Source of the DNA: Acidimicrobiaceae bacterium
Lineage (GTDB): Bacteria; Actinomycetota; Acidimicrobiia; Acidimicrobiales; RAAP-2
Reading direction: 5' to 3'
Assembly: GCA_003162395.1 (NCBI GenBank)
Contig: PMON01000010.1
Span: forward strand, 1 to 59,120
DNA: 59,120 nt
In this document: one piece after another, positions 33,816 through 45,537 of the stretch
Position numbering within the stretch: position 1 is the stretch's first letter
How the letters are laid out: each line of letters begins with the position of its first letter
Position numbers and translations under genes: made by a program
The notes under the pieces: model-generated
What the model was told of the DNA's origin: nothing
The model's database searches: none
The model's input: the letters and a program-made list of their open reading frames with translations, nothing else

Positions 33816-34748
33816 GTGAGGTCGCCGCAGCGCGCGGGGCTGGCGGGACTTCCTGAGCGTGTCGGGGTGTACGAGGTCGGGCCGCGAGACGGCCTGCAGA
33901 ACGAGTCCACGGTGTTGAGCCCCGTGGTGAAGGTCGACTTCATTCGGCGACTCATCGAAGCCGGGCTCCGTGCCGTCGAGCTCACGAGCTTCGTGTCGCC
34001 GAGGTGGGTGCCGCAGCTGGCCGACGCCGAACAGGTCATGGCCTCGCTCGGTCCGCTCCCAGGTCGGCACCCCGTCTTGGTGCCGAACGAGCGCGGCCTC
34101 GAGCGGGCGCTTGCCTGCGGGGCCACCGAGATCGCGGTGTTCGCGAGCGCCACCGAGAGCTTCGCCGCACGCAACCTCAACTGCAGCATCGCTGAGTCGC
34201 TGGCGACGTTTGCGGTGCTCGTGGCGCGCGCCCGCGACGTTGGCGTCCCCGCGCGCGGCTACGTCTCGATGTGCTTCGGCGACCCGTGGGAGGGCGACGT
34301 CACCGCAGCGCAGGCGGCCGCGGTTGCCGCCGAGCTCGCCGCAATGGGGTGCGACGAGGTGTCATTGGGTGACACGATCGGCGTGGCGACCCCGGGCCAG
34401 GTCGTCGACCTCCTCGAGGCGCTCGACGTCCTCGGTGTGGGGACCGACCGACTCGCGGTCCACTTCCACGACACCTACGGCCAGGCGCTCGCCAACACGA
34501 TTGTCGCGCTCCAGCACGGCGTGACGACGGTCGACTCGTCGGCGGGTGGGCTCGGCGGGTGCCCCTTCGCGGGCAGCGCCACGGGGAACCTCGCGACCGA
34601 GGACCTCGTCTGGCAGCTGCATGGACTCGGCATCGACACCGGCGTTGACCTCGAGTCGCTGTGCCGCACGAGCATGTGGATCGCGGCCCTGCTCGGGAGG
34701 CCGAGCCCCTCTCGCACGGTCCAGGCGCTCAGCCCGACGCTCGGCTGA
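33816..34748 (+). CDS. Hydroxymethylglutaryl-CoA lyase
   Basis: A 310-residue TIM-barrel lyase: EVGPRDGLQNE at the N-terminus (catalytic Arg-Asp), SMCFGDPWEG, the VSLGDTIGVATP segment, HFHDTYGQALAN (metal His-x-His) and the active-site Cys in GLGGCPFAGSATGN. It splits HMG-CoA to acetoacetate and acetyl-CoA in leucine degradation. The GTG at 33816 is the first good start; the frame upstream has no matching residues. The related isopropylmalate synthases lack this Cys loop. Confidence 0.95.
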   Translation: MRSPQRAGLAGLPERVGVYEVGPRDGLQNESTVLSPVVKVDFIRRLIEAGLRAVELTSFVSPRWVPQLADAEQVMASLGPLPGRHPVLVPNERGLERALACGATEIAVFASATESFAARNLNCSIAESLATFAVLVARARDVGVPARGYVSMCFGDPWEGDVTAAQAAAVAAELAAMGCDEVSLGDTIGVATPGQVVDLLEALDVLGVGTDRLAVHFHDTYGQALANTIVALQHGVTTVDSSAGGLGGCPFAGSATGNLATEDLVWQLHGLGIDTGVDLESLCRTSMWIAALLGRPSPSRTVQALSPTLG

Positions 34749-34807
34749 GGCCATGGTCGCGAGTCGCAGGCTGGCAACGGCGCCGTACTGTCTGTGTGTC
34801 GTCGACG

Positions 34808-36052
34808 ATGGGGGCTGTCGTGGGAAATGAGCCGTCAGTCCTGGAGCTCGACCTGCCCTTGCTCGACACGACGGGACTCGACCGCGCCGAGTCCATCGTC
34901 GTCGCCGCCGAGCTGTCCGAAGCGCACTGGCTGGCCCGGACCGACCTCGGCGTCGCCGTCCTGCGGTATCGAGACGTGACGGCCGTGCTTCGTGATCGGC
35001 GTTTCCACAGTGCGCTCTCGCGGCTCCCGCTCGGGCCAATGGACGCCGAGAGCGGCCTCAGCCGCCGACCCTCGATCCTCTCGGCCGAGGGCGACGAGCA
35101 CACACGGCTCCGCCGGCTGGTCTCCCCGGCCTTCACACCTTCGGCCGCGAATCGACACCGCCCGACGATGCGACGGGTCGCGACGTCGCTCCTCGATGCC
35201 ATCGTCGACACGGGGAGATGCGACTTCATCGCGGACATCTGCGAGCCCTATCCGATTCCCATCATCTGCGAGGTCCTCGGAGCGCCCGCCTCTGACTGGC
35301 GTCTCTTCAGCGACTGGGCAACGGACATCTTCAAGATCTTCAACGGGAACCTCGAAGAGGATCACCCCGCGATCGAGCGCGCGTCAAAGGAGCTCGATGC
35401 GTACGTGGCCGCACTCGTCGAGGAGCGACGAGCCTCCCTCGGCGCGGACCTCCTCTCCGACCTGATCACCGCCGAAGAGGAAGGCGACCGACTCTCGGTC
35501 GACGAGCTCTGCATGCTCGTTCGTGCGGTGCTCATGGCGGGTACCGACACGACGAGGAACCAGCTGGGCTGCGCGATGGCGCTGCTCGCACAACACCCTG
35601 ACCAGTGGGCGCTGCTCGCGGGCGATCCCCAGTCGCTCGTGCCCAGGGCCGTCGAAGAGACGATGCGGTACCTCGGGGCAGTCCGCGCGACGGTGCGGAT
35701 TGCGAGCTGCGACGTCGTCTACAACGACGTGCTGTTTCCCGCTGGCGTGGCGGTGACGGCCAACCTCGCAGCGGCAAACCGGGATCTCGGCGTGTTCGAG
35801 ACCCCGGAGCGCTTCGACATCACCGCGGAGCGAGCAGCCGAGCAGCTCACCTTCGGATCGGGGATCCATCGCTGCCTTGGTGCCGCGCTCGCGCGCGCTG
35901 AGCTCCAAGAGGCGCTCACGGTCCTCGCCGAGTCCCTCGAGACCGTGACGCTCGCAGAGCCGCCGACGTGGAAGCCACCGCGCTTCGGCATCTGGGGACC
36001 GGCATCCCTGGCCATCGACTTCACGATCCGCGTCCCACGAGTGGATCCCTGA
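34808..36052 (+). CDS. Cytochrome P450
   Basis: A 414-residue soluble bacterial P450. The I-helix oxygen-binding segment is LMAGTDTTRN, the ExxR of the K-helix is ETMR, and the haem loop is FGSGIHRCLGAALAR with the thiolate Cys. EGDEHTRLRRLVSPAFTP is the typical C-helix contact to haem. It needs separate ferredoxin and reductase partners, none of which are adjacent. The ATG at 34808 was chosen; the frame upstream is antisense-like. Substrate unknown. Confidence 0.96.
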   Translation: MGAVVGNEPSVLELDLPLLDTTGLDRAESIVVAAELSEAHWLARTDLGVAVLRYRDVTAVLRDRRFHSALSRLPLGPMDAESGLSRRPSILSAEGDEHTRLRRLVSPAFTPSAANRHRPTMRRVATSLLDAIVDTGRCDFIADICEPYPIPIICEVLGAPASDWRLFSDWATDIFKIFNGNLEEDHPAIERASKELDAYVAALVEERRASLGADLLSDLITAEEEGDRLSVDELCMLVRAVLMAGTDTTRNQLGCAMALLAQHPDQWALLAGDPQSLVPRAVEETMRYLGAVRATVRIASCDVVYNDVLFPAGVAVTANLAAANRDLGVFETPERFDITAERAAEQLTFGSGIHRCLGAALARAELQEALTVLAESLETVTLAEPPTWKPPRFGIWGPASLAIDFTIRVPRVDP

Positions 36053-36262
36053 AGGACCGCCCGAGGGGATCTGGCAGCGTCGCCGCGAGGTTGGTCGCGA
36101 CTTGCGACGGGGTGCTCCTCGAGTGGGGCGGACTGGCGAGTGCCGTGGTCGCGTGGTACGCATCACTCGAGGTGATCGTGAACGGCACGTTCTTGGTGCA
36201 GCATCGACAGGGTGCGCCGTGCGAGGTGGCGACCGCTCACGCCGGACTGCACCGAGGGACAG

Positions 36263-38254
<1,992 letters not shown>

Positions 38255-38388
38255 CCGGCTGCTTGTCGGTCAACCACCCACTCGTCGATGGAAAGACCTG
38301 GCTCGGGAGATCACCGCCGAGCACGCCCTTGACCGCGGCGGTGGCCCCGTCCCTGACGCGGCGGCGCCGCTGAACGTAGTGTCGCTCC

Positions 38389-40149
38389 ATGGTGCTTGAC
38401 GTCGTGATCAAAGGTGGGACCGTTGTCGATGGGACCGGTGCCCCTCCCTACGGGGCGGACGTCGGCGTACGCGACGGGCGCATCGTCGAGGTCGGGGCCA
38501 TCGACGGTGGGGCGAGCCATGTCGTCGACGCCGACGGCGCGATCGTGACGCCGGGTTGGGTCGACGTCCACACCCACTACGACGGACAGGCAACCTGGGA
38601 CGACGCGCTCGAGCCCTCCGCGTCCAATGGAGTGACCACGCTCGTCATGGGGAACTGCGGCGTCGGCTTCGCCCCGGTGCGGCCCGGTGACCACGACACC
38701 TTGATCGACCTGATGGAAGGGGTCGAGGACATCCCGGGCTCGGCTTTGAGCGTGGGGATGCCATGGGGCGAGTGGGAGACGTTCGGTGAGTACCTCGAGG
38801 TGCTCGACGCCCGGCAGTACGCCCTCGATGTCGCCGCGCAGGTCCCGCACGGCGCGGTGCGGTACTACGTGATGGGCGAGCGGGGGGCCGCGAACGAGGA
38901 CGCCACCGAGGACGACCTCGCCGCGATGGCACAGCTCGTCGAAGCAGCGCTCCACGCGGGCGCCGTCGGCTTCTCCACCTCGCGCACGATCGGGCATCGC
39001 GCGAAGTCAGGACGGCCCGTGCCCGGCACGTTCGCTCCCGCCGACGAGCTGCTCGCGATCGCGGGCGCCTTCCGACCGGGTGGGCGTGGTGTCTTCGAGG
39101 CGATCGTCGCGGGCACGATCGGCAGCCTCGAGCGACTGGGCGGCGAGCCGACGAAGCCGATCGAGGAGCTGCCGCTCCTCGAGGCCGTGTCGCGCGCAAG
39201 CGGCCGACCCGTGACCTTCACCGTCGCCCAGCTCTTCGAGGACCCCGACCACTGGCGCCTGGTGCTCGACGAGGTCGCGCGAGCCAATCGCGAGGGCGCC
39301 GCCCTGCGTCCCCAGATCATCCCGCGCTCGGTGACGATCATGACGAGCCTCGATGCGTATCACCTCTTCATGGGCAGGCCCACCTACCGCAAGCTCGCGC
39401 ACCTCACCTTGGCAGATCGCGTCGCAGAGATGCGCCGACCCGAGGTTCGAGACGCGATCCTCGGTGAGAAGAGCGGGGCGGGCACGCCGCGCGACTTCTC
39501 GTCGCTCATCGTCGAGCTCTTCGCCATCGCTCTGCCGCTCACGTTCCCGCTCACCGAGCCGCTCGACTACGAGCCCGAGCTGAGCCAGTCCGTGTTCGCG
39601 CGGGCCACGGCCATAGGCATCGACCCCGAGGCACACATGTACGACCTGCTGCTCGCAGACGGAGGGACGGCCTTTTACGCACTCTTCGGATCTAACTTCG
39701 TGGGCGGCACGCTCGACGCGTGCCGCGAGATGCTGCTGCACCCTGACACCGTGACCGGCCTCGGTGATGCCGGTGCGCACGTGAACCTGATCTCGGACTG
39801 CTCGGCATCGACGTTCCACCTCACCCACTGGGCGAGGGACAGGACTCGCGGCGAGCGGCTCCCCGTCGAGCTGCTGGTGCAGAAGCTGAGCGGCACCAAC
39901 GCCGAGCTCTATGGCCTGTCGGATCGGGGCGTCGTCGCGCCCGGCATGCGGGCGGACCTCAACGTGATTGACTTCGACCAGCTGCGGATCAGGCGGCCCG
40001 AGCTGCGATTCGACCTCCCTGCCGGCGCGAGCAGGATCCTGCAGCCCGCCGAGGGGTACCTGGCGACCCTCGTCAATGGCGTCGTGTCGCGGCGTGACGA
40101 CCAGGACACCGGCGAGCGTCCTGGTCGGCTGGTTCGCGCTGCGGCCTGA
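38389..40149 (+). CDS. N-acyl-D-amino-acid deacylase / D-aminoacylase family amidohydrolase
   Basis: A 586-residue metal-dependent amidohydrolase. N-terminal beta-sandwich strand VIKGGTVVDGTGAPPYGADVGVRDGRI leads into DVHTHYDGQATWD (metal His-x-His), then MGNCGVGFAPV, GFSTSRT, and DAGAHVNLISDCS with the catalytic Asp; the C-terminus returns to the beta-sandwich. D-aminoacylases remove acyl groups from N-acyl-D-amino acids; dihydropyrimidinase-like alternatives lack the NCGVGFAP segment. The gene is 134 bases after acetyl-CoA synthetase. Confidence 0.93.
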   Translation: MVLDVVIKGGTVVDGTGAPPYGADVGVRDGRIVEVGAIDGGASHVVDADGAIVTPGWVDVHTHYDGQATWDDALEPSASNGVTTLVMGNCGVGFAPVRPGDHDTLIDLMEGVEDIPGSALSVGMPWGEWETFGEYLEVLDARQYALDVAAQVPHGAVRYYVMGERGAANEDATEDDLAAMAQLVEAALHAGAVGFSTSRTIGHRAKSGRPVPGTFAPADELLAIAGAFRPGGRGVFEAIVAGTIGSLERLGGEPTKPIEELPLLEAVSRASGRPVTFTVAQLFEDPDHWRLVLDEVARANREGAALRPQIIPRSVTIMTSLDAYHLFMGRPTYRKLAHLTLADRVAEMRRPEVRDAILGEKSGAGTPRDFSSLIVELFAIALPLTFPLTEPLDYEPELSQSVFARATAIGIDPEAHMYDLLLADGGTAFYALFGSNFVGGTLDACREMLLHPDTVTGLGDAGAHVNLISDCSASTFHLTHWARDRTRGERLPVELLVQKLSGTNAELYGLSDRGVVAPGMRADLNVIDFDQLRIRRPELRFDLPAGASRILQPAEGYLATLVNGVVSRRDDQDTGERPGRLVRAAA

Positions 40150-40219
40150 CACCGAGCACCCGCTCGGCGGCACGATGGGCGGCACGATGATGGTGCCGGA
40201 TCGGAGCGAGGATCGACGC

Positions 40220-42493
40220 ATGGGCACGACTCGACGGGTGTTGCGCGGTGGCGTGGGCGTCGTGGTCGTTGGCGCATCGATCGTGGTCGTCGGGAGCACC
40301 GCGTCAGCAGTCCACGCTCGCACGGTGCCGATCCGCTTCGCGCGCGTCGCCGCGATGCCGGCGGCTGCCGGCGGGGGCGGGGGCTTCGGCGGACTGAGCT
40401 GTCCGGCGCCACGGCGCTGCGTCGCGGTGGGGGCGACCGCGTCCGGCCGTGCGGGCTGGACGACGTCGGCCGAGGGGAGCGGCGTCTGGGCCTGGACGAG
40501 GTTCCAGACGTTGCACCCCGTCTCGATCGCGCCTGACTACCTGCGGGCAGTGAGCTGCCCGACGCCGACGCGCTGCGTCGCGGTCGGCTATGCCCAGGAC
40601 GGCGACCTCCCGGGATCCGGCAACACCGGCTACGCGATCACCGCGAGCGCCGTGTGGGTGAGTCGGTCCTGGCGATGGAGCATCCCGACCGTGCTGGCTG
40701 CGGGCGGCACGGGCGTCGACCGGCTCCTGAGCGTGAGCTGTCCCACGTCGACACAGTGCGTCGCGGTGGGACGCAACGTGGGCCAGCAGGGCATCGTGGC
40801 GTCGGCCAGCTGGAACGGGGCTCGCTGGACGTGGTCGGTGGCAACCGCCGCGCACCCCGACGCACGAGGCGACGGCGAGCTCCTCTCGGTGAGCTGCCCG
40901 TCGGCGCGCATCTGCGTCGCGGTCGGTGATGACGCCGCCTCGCCTCCGACGGTCGGCGCAACAGGTGCAGGCGTCACGACGACGGGGACGAGGGCGGGCA
41001 GCACCTGGGCGTGGTCGACCGAGTCCACGGTGGCGCCGGACGCAACCGGTCAGACGAGGCTGACCTCCGTGAGCTGTCCGACTGCGACGAGGTGCGACGC
41101 GGTGGGCGTCGACTCGCAGTCCGCCGGCGTCGACCTGCTGGGGACCATGAGCTCGGAGAGCTGGTCCTGGGCGCGCGCGGGCCAGTTCGCCACGGTCCCA
41201 GCCAGCTCGCCGCTGATGAACGACGTCACCTCCGTGTCGTGCGCACCAGCCCTGTGCGTGGCCGTCGGCAGCGACCCGGCTGGCGATCCGGTCTTCGCCA
41301 ACGCGCCCGGTCCGTCGCGCGCGAGCGCCTGGTCACCGGTGCGCCGCGTCCCCCGTGGCTCCCTCGTCGATGCGACGCCGGAGTCCGTGTCCTGCCCGCT
41401 CGCCGACGACTGCGTCCAGGTCGGGGTCGCAGCCGGCGAGACGAACACGTGGACGACGACGGAGGCGACCTCGGAGCCCGCGCGCGAGGTGCGAGCGGTC
41501 CCCGGCAACGCTCGTGCCACGGTCGTTTGGGCGCCGCCGGCATTCGACGGGGGCACCCGGATCCAGAGCTACCGAGCGACGGCCGAGCCGGGCGGGCGCT
41601 CCTGTGGGGTCGTGATGCGCGTCGCGACGCCGAACACCTGCACCGTGCGCGGCCTGGCCAACGGCGCGCACTACCGATTCGTCGTGACGGCGCACAATGG
41701 CGTCGGCGAGAGCCCGCCCTCGAGCGCCTCGCGCCCGGTGACGCCCACGCCCTTCCAGCCGCCGATTGCCTCACCGTTCACGCGCGCGGTGCGTGAACTG
41801 GTCGCCGCCCAGCCCGACGTCCTCACCGCGTCTGTCTACGACGTGCTGACCGGCCAGAGCTGGACCATCGACCCGAGCTCCGTGCAGCACACCGCGAGCA
41901 TCGTCAAGGTCGAGATCCTCGCCGCGCTCCTCGACGACGAGCAGCGCGACCACGTCAAGATGCCGTCGGCCACGCGAGAGCTCGCGACCGAGATGATCGA
42001 GGACTCCGACAACGACGCCGCGCAGGCGCTCTACGTCGAGGTCGGCCAGGAGCCGGGGCTCGCGGCGTTCAACCAGCTCATCGGCCTCACGGGCACGGCC
42101 GCCAACTGGGCGTGGGGGTTCACCGACACGACCGCACTCGACCAGGCCCGCGTCGTTCGGCTCTTCGCAGACCCGAACAGGGTGCTCGACTCGGCGTCTC
42201 GGCAGTTCGGGCTCGACCTCATGCGCCACGTCGCCGCCTCGCAGGCCTGGGGGATCTCCTCAGGTCCCATCGCGGGCGTCTCGATCGCCCTCAAGAACGG
42301 GTGGTACCCAACCATGCCAGGGGCGTGGCAGGTCAACAGCATCGGCTTTGTGGACGGCGACCGTCGCGACTACGTCATCGCCGTCCTCACCAAAGACGAC
42401 GCCAGCTTCGCAACGGGCGTGACGGCGGTCGAGGCCGTCTCGCGGCTGCTCTGGCAGAACCTCGCTCCTTCGCCCACGACGCATCGCGGCTAG
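40220..42493 (+). CDS. Secreted multidomain protein: seven SCPxxxxCVAVG repeats, FN3, class A beta-lactamase-like domain
   Basis: A 757-residue exported protein. After the signal peptide come seven copies of a beta-strand motif of the form SCPxxxxCVAVG (about residues 55-415), each with a Cys pair, probably blades of a propeller. A fibronectin type III domain follows (about 425-515). The last 230 residues are a serine-hydrolase domain: Ser560-x-x-Lys (SIVK), SDN at 596-598 and KNG at 692-694, the three active-site elements of class A beta-lactamases and related peptidases. Secreted cell-wall hydrolysis or beta-lactam resistance are both possible. The ATG at 40220 gives a proper signal peptide. 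Confidence 0.9.
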   Translation: MGTTRRVLRGGVGVVVVGASIVVVGSTASAVHARTVPIRFARVAAMPAAAGGGGGFGGLSCPAPRRCVAVGATASGRAGWTTSAEGSGVWAWTRFQTLHPVSIAPDYLRAVSCPTPTRCVAVGYAQDGDLPGSGNTGYAITASAVWVSRSWRWSIPTVLAAGGTGVDRLLSVSCPTSTQCVAVGRNVGQQGIVASASWNGARWTWSVATAAHPDARGDGELLSVSCPSARICVAVGDDAASPPTVGATGAGVTTTGTRAGSTWAWSTESTVAPDATGQTRLTSVSCPTATRCDAVGVDSQSAGVDLLGTMSSESWSWARAGQFATVPASSPLMNDVTSVSCAPALCVAVGSDPAGDPVFANAPGPSRASAWSPVRRVPRGSLVDATPESVSCPLADDCVQVGVAAGETNTWTTTEATSEPAREVRAVPGNARATVVWAPPAFDGGTRIQSYRATAEPGGRSCGVVMRVATPNTCTVRGLANGAHYRFVVTAHNGVGESPPSSASRPVTPTPFQPPIASPFTRAVRELVAAQPDVLTASVYDVLTGQSWTIDPSSVQHTASIVKVEILAALLDDEQRDHVKMPSATRELATEMIEDSDNDAAQALYVEVGQEPGLAAFNQLIGLTGTAANWAWGFTDTTALDQARVVRLFADPNRVLDSASRQFGLDLMRHVAASQAWGISSGPIAGVSIALKNGWYPTMPGAWQVNSIGFVDGDRRDYVIAVLTKDDASFATGVTAVEAVSRLLWQNLAPSPTTHRG

Positions 42494-42840
42494 TGCCCGG
42501 CGGCTCGGTCGCGGCAAGACTCCTCGGCGTGGTGGCGTCAGCACAGCGAGCGAGCCGGGCTGATGCGGTGCTCGAGCTCGTGGACTCGATCCCGCCGGGC
42601 CGGGTCATGACCTACGGCGACGTCGCACAACACCTCGGTATCCCGTCGGCGCGCGTCGTGGGACAGGTGCTCTCGTCGCGGGGAGGGTCGGTCGCGTGGC
42701 ACCGCGTGGTGCTGTCGACGGGCGCTGTCGCCGCGCACCTGGCTGCGCGTCAGCTGTCCCTGCTCGCACGAGAGGGAGTCGAGGTTCGGCGTGGACGCGT
42801 GGATCTGCGCCGGTGCCGGTGGCGGCCGGCGAGCTCCTGA
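42493..42840 (+). CDS. Alkyltransferase-like (ATL) DNA-damage protein
   Basis: A 115-residue protein like the O6-alkylguanine transferase C-terminal domain: VDSIPPGRVMTYGDVAQHLGIP and GQVLSSRGGSVAWHRVV. The active-site PCHR is replaced by AWHR, so the methyl-accepting Cys is absent, as in ATL proteins, which flag alkylated guanine for excision repair. The GTG at 42493 overlaps the preceding TAG stop. Its coupling to the secreted hydrolase is probably incidental. Confidence 0.9.
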   Translation: MPGGSVAARLLGVVASAQRASRADAVLELVDSIPPGRVMTYGDVAQHLGIPSARVVGQVLSSRGGSVAWHRVVLSTGAVAAHLAARQLSLLAREGVEVRRGRVDLRRCRWRPASS

Positions 42841-42928
42841 GCGCTTCGCGAATCGCGATCCGCAGCTCCGCGCTCAACGGCACCCCGCTGGACGACCCCG
42901 CGACTTCCTCACGTCGCGAGCCACGTGA

Positions 42929-43315
42929 TCACGACACCGAGAGTCTGGCGGTGCCGACCGTCACCCCGACCGTGACCGGCAAGGTGAGCTCGTCCTTCGA
43001 CTTTGCGACGACGTGGATGCTCGCGCCTCCTCCCGACGACGCCGTGACCGAGGACGTCCTTCCGTCACTCGCGTGCACCTTCACGGCCGACCCCGCCGGA
43101 CCGTGGCTCACGCTCACGTTCGCCGTGCGACCGACCTTCTCAGCGGTTGGTGCGCGGACGAGCGGGACGTAGACGATCACGTGGCTCGCGTTGCCCCGCG
43201 AGGTGCTGGTCACCTTCCAGGCACCGACCCACGACTCGCGTCCCGTCGCGCGGCACTGGCTGGCGAGGTCCGCGACGCACGACGCGAGCGCGTGACTCGG
43301 GATCGCGAAGTCCAC
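42929..43315 (-). CDS. Hypothetical protein downstream of Fpg
   Basis: A 128-residue frame starting with GTG, 23 bases after the Fpg stop and in the same direction. Composition is reasonable (MDFAIPSHALASCVADLASQC, then VSVSHGPAGSAVKVHASDG with alternating beta pattern), unlike the Arg/Pro-rich shadow frames. No family recognised and no signal peptide. A plus-strand alternative over the same bases looks worse. Real but uncertain. Confidence 0.5.
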   Translation of the reverse strand: MDFAIPSHALASCVADLASQCRATGRESWVGAWKVTSTSRGNASHVIVYVPLVRAPTAEKVGRTANVSVSHGPAGSAVKVHASDGRTSSVTASSGGGASIHVVAKSKDELTLPVTVGVTVGTARLSVS

Positions 43316-43338
43316 CGTGCTCGCTGGGACAGCGCCCC

Positions 43339-44175
43339 TCAGCGGAGGAGTCGAGACAGCCGGCGATCCGCGAGGACCTTGCCCTTGGTCTGGCAGTCGG
43401 GGCAGTAGACGATGTCATTGGACTCGTAGGACACCCGTTCGAGCCGTCGGCTGCACCGCGGACACGACGCGCCCGCGCGGCGATGGATGCTGAACCGGTC
43501 ACCGAGCGACGCGTCCGACAGCCCTCCCGTGCGGCGTCGCTCGCGGCCGAGCGCCTCGTCGAGGACGTCCCTCGAAGCGTCGAGGAGCCGCTGGCGCGCC
43601 TCGTCGTCCAGACGCGACAGGGCGCCGAACGGCGAGAGCCTTGCGCGATGCAAGACGTCGTCGGCGTACCCACGCCCGATACCGGCGACGGTGCGCTGGT
43701 CACGCAGCATGGTGTGCAGCCGACGCTCATCGCCGCCATGGAGGACGAGCTGTTGGAAGTCCTCATCGAACGGCTCTGGTCCGATCGCCGCGAGCGGTCC
43801 ATCGTCGAGATGCTCGAGCACCCAGAGGCCCGCACGGCGCTCCGTGCCGTGCTCTCGCACCAAGAGGCCCCCGTCCTCGAACTGGAAACGGACAAGGGAT
43901 CCGCGTGGCCGCGTCGACTTGGCGGGTCGCTCGATGTCGAGACGGCCGCTGTTGCCCAGGTGCACGAGTGCTCGGCCGTGCTCGTCGAAGTCGAACACGA
44001 GGTACTTGCCGCAGCTCCTGACGCTCGTCAACGCGGACCCGATCAGCGCCGACGGACTTGGCGCGACGGTCTTCAGGCCAGAGAAGCCGGGCACCGTCAC
44101 GTCGACGAGCAGCTGTCCTGCGACGGCGACGTCGAGGCGTTCGGCCAGCGCGCGGACTTCGGGAAGCTCAGGCAT
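43339..44175 (-). CDS. Formamidopyrimidine-DNA glycosylase / endonuclease VIII family
   Basis: A 278-residue DNA repair glycosylase beginning MPELPEV: Pro2 is the nucleophile and Glu3 the catalytic acid. GKYLVFDF holds the conserved Lys, the H2TH region follows (TVAGIGRGYADDVLHRARLSP), and the C-terminus has a CPRC...CPDC zinc finger. It excises oxidised bases such as 8-oxoguanine or pyrimidine lesions. Fpg versus Nei cannot be settled by eye. The ATG at 44175 is fixed by the essential Pro2. Confidence 0.95.
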   Translation of the reverse strand: MPELPEVRALAERLDVAVAGQLLVDVTVPGFSGLKTVAPSPSALIGSALTSVRSCGKYLVFDFDEHGRALVHLGNSGRLDIERPAKSTRPRGSLVRFQFEDGGLLVREHGTERRAGLWVLEHLDDGPLAAIGPEPFDEDFQQLVLHGGDERRLHTMLRDQRTVAGIGRGYADDVLHRARLSPFGALSRLDDEARQRLLDASRDVLDEALGRERRRTGGLSDASLGDRFSIHRRAGASCPRCSRRLERVSYESNDIVYCPDCQTKGKVLADRRLSRLLR

Positions 44176-44454
44176 CGGTTCGGATGTGGGCAGCATCGCG
44201 GCCCCCGCTGGCAACGCTAAACGGCAAGTGGACCCAGGCCGGACTGGAGGCGCGGTGCTGGGCTCGGAGACTGACCAACGGCCGTGCCCACCGACCGGGG
44301 GAGGGGCCCACGTCGCCGTCGAGGGCTGCTCTCTCGGTGCGTTCAGTGCCGTGCATGAGGGGCGCACGAGGCGCCGCATCGCCGCGTCATCCGGCTGGAG
44401 CCAGTTCCAGGGCACGAGCGTGCGGCCCGATGCCCCGTGAGGAAGCCGTTGACG

Positions 44455-45050
44455 TCTAGGCCGAGCCTGCCATGGGGTGCTGGGCGTAGCCGTGCGGACC
44501 AGTTCGGCCACCGCGGCGAGACGATCGGGTCGCCAACCTTGGACCCAACCTCGGGCAATGTCGTCGGCGTCGCTCGCCACCGCGGGACTCCGTCGGACAT
44601 CGCGACCGCGTGTCGGGTCGCACTCGATGGTCGTGGAGCGCCGACCTGTGGACCGATCGGCGGGCTGGACTGGTCCGCGCCCTGGACCTTCGCCATCGGC
44701 GAGTACGTGTCATCGCTCCCGTGCGAGGGGACCGCATGCCAAGTGCTCGGCGAGGAGATCAACTGCAACGGGCCATCCGTCACCGTTGCCGAGACCAGCC
44801 CGGACGCGGGAGCGACCGGGAGCGCCGACGCGCTGCCGGGCTCCGCAGGCACCCTCAACGACGTCACGACCTCTCCCACGCGGGGCTGGGTCGCAGTCGG
44901 CAGCAACCCTGCGGCGGCCCGCTCGTGCTGTCGCGGACCTGAACGGAGGTGCGTCGGACCTGGGCGAGGTACTGACCGGCAGCATCGGGCCCATTGTCGC
45001 CACTCGGCGTTCGGTCCGGGCAGGTGCGGTCACCCTGAACTACCTTCCAT
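44455..45050 (+). pseudogene. Degraded remnant of a secreted repeat protein
   Basis: No intact gene. One frame reads APWTFAIGEYVSSLPCEGTA and later GTLNDVTTSPTRGWVAVGSN. This resembles the unit MNDVTSVSCAPALCVAVGS of the multidomain protein at 40220-42493, with the Cys pair lost. After about 44925 the sensible residues move to another frame (VADLNGGASDLGEVLTGSIG), implying a frameshift. The region lies just upstream of the PsiE-like gene and could contain its promoter. Confidence 0.35.
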
Positions 45051-45054
45051 TGAC

Positions 45055-45537
45055 ATGGGGGCGGGCACTGCCGAAGGCGGAAGGTCGGATCTTGGGGCGG
45101 ATTCGATCATCCGATGGGTCATCGTCGTCATTGAGTACGCGATCATTGCCAGCCTGCTGCTGGTTGCCGGCATCGTCCTCGTGCGCGTCGTCGCTGACTT
45201 CCTTGGGGATTGGCACTCATTCCCGCAGTCAGTCGTCGCGGCGATCGACGGAATCTTGGTCGTCATCATCCTGCTCGACATCGCCCACACGGTCTTTGGG
45301 CACCTGCGGGCGTCGGTCTTCCCCGTCCGGCCGTTCCTCGTGATCGGCATCCTCGCCGGCGTCCGGGACATCCTGAGCGCCTCGGCTCGACTCACGCTGA
45401 GCGGCTCGCTCTCGCAATCCAACTTTCACAGCACGCTGATCTCCTTGGGCGTCGGCGTCGGCGTAGTCGTCTTCCTGCTACTTGGACTCCTGATACTCCG
45501 CTACAGCGGGCAGGACGATCAGGACAGTTCCAGCTGA
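45055..45537 (+). CDS. PsiE-like membrane protein
   Basis: A 160-residue protein with four hydrophobic helices (WVIVVIEYAIIASLLLVAGIV, SVVAAIDGILVVIILLDIAHTVF, PFLVIGILAGVRDIL, LISLGVGVGVVVFLLLGLLIL). The E-Y...D-I-A-H-T and G-V-R-D-I-L pattern matches the phosphate-starvation-inducible PsiE family, whose function is not established. The ATG at 45055 was chosen because the frame upstream belongs to the degraded remnant. Confidence 0.8.
   Translation: MGAGTAEGGRSDLGADSIIRWVIVVIEYAIIASLLLVAGIVLVRVVADFLGDWHSFPQSVVAAIDGILVVIILLDIAHTVFGHLRASVFPVRPFLVIGILAGVRDILSASARLTLSGSLSQSNFHSTLISLGVGVGVVVFLLLGLLILRYSGQDDQDSSS

Noticed and set aside
42696-43172. 158-residue plus-strand open frame after the ATL gene
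   Set aside because: The overlapping minus-strand frame fits the spacing to Fpg better and has a more protein-like composition; the plus frame begins inside the ATL gene.
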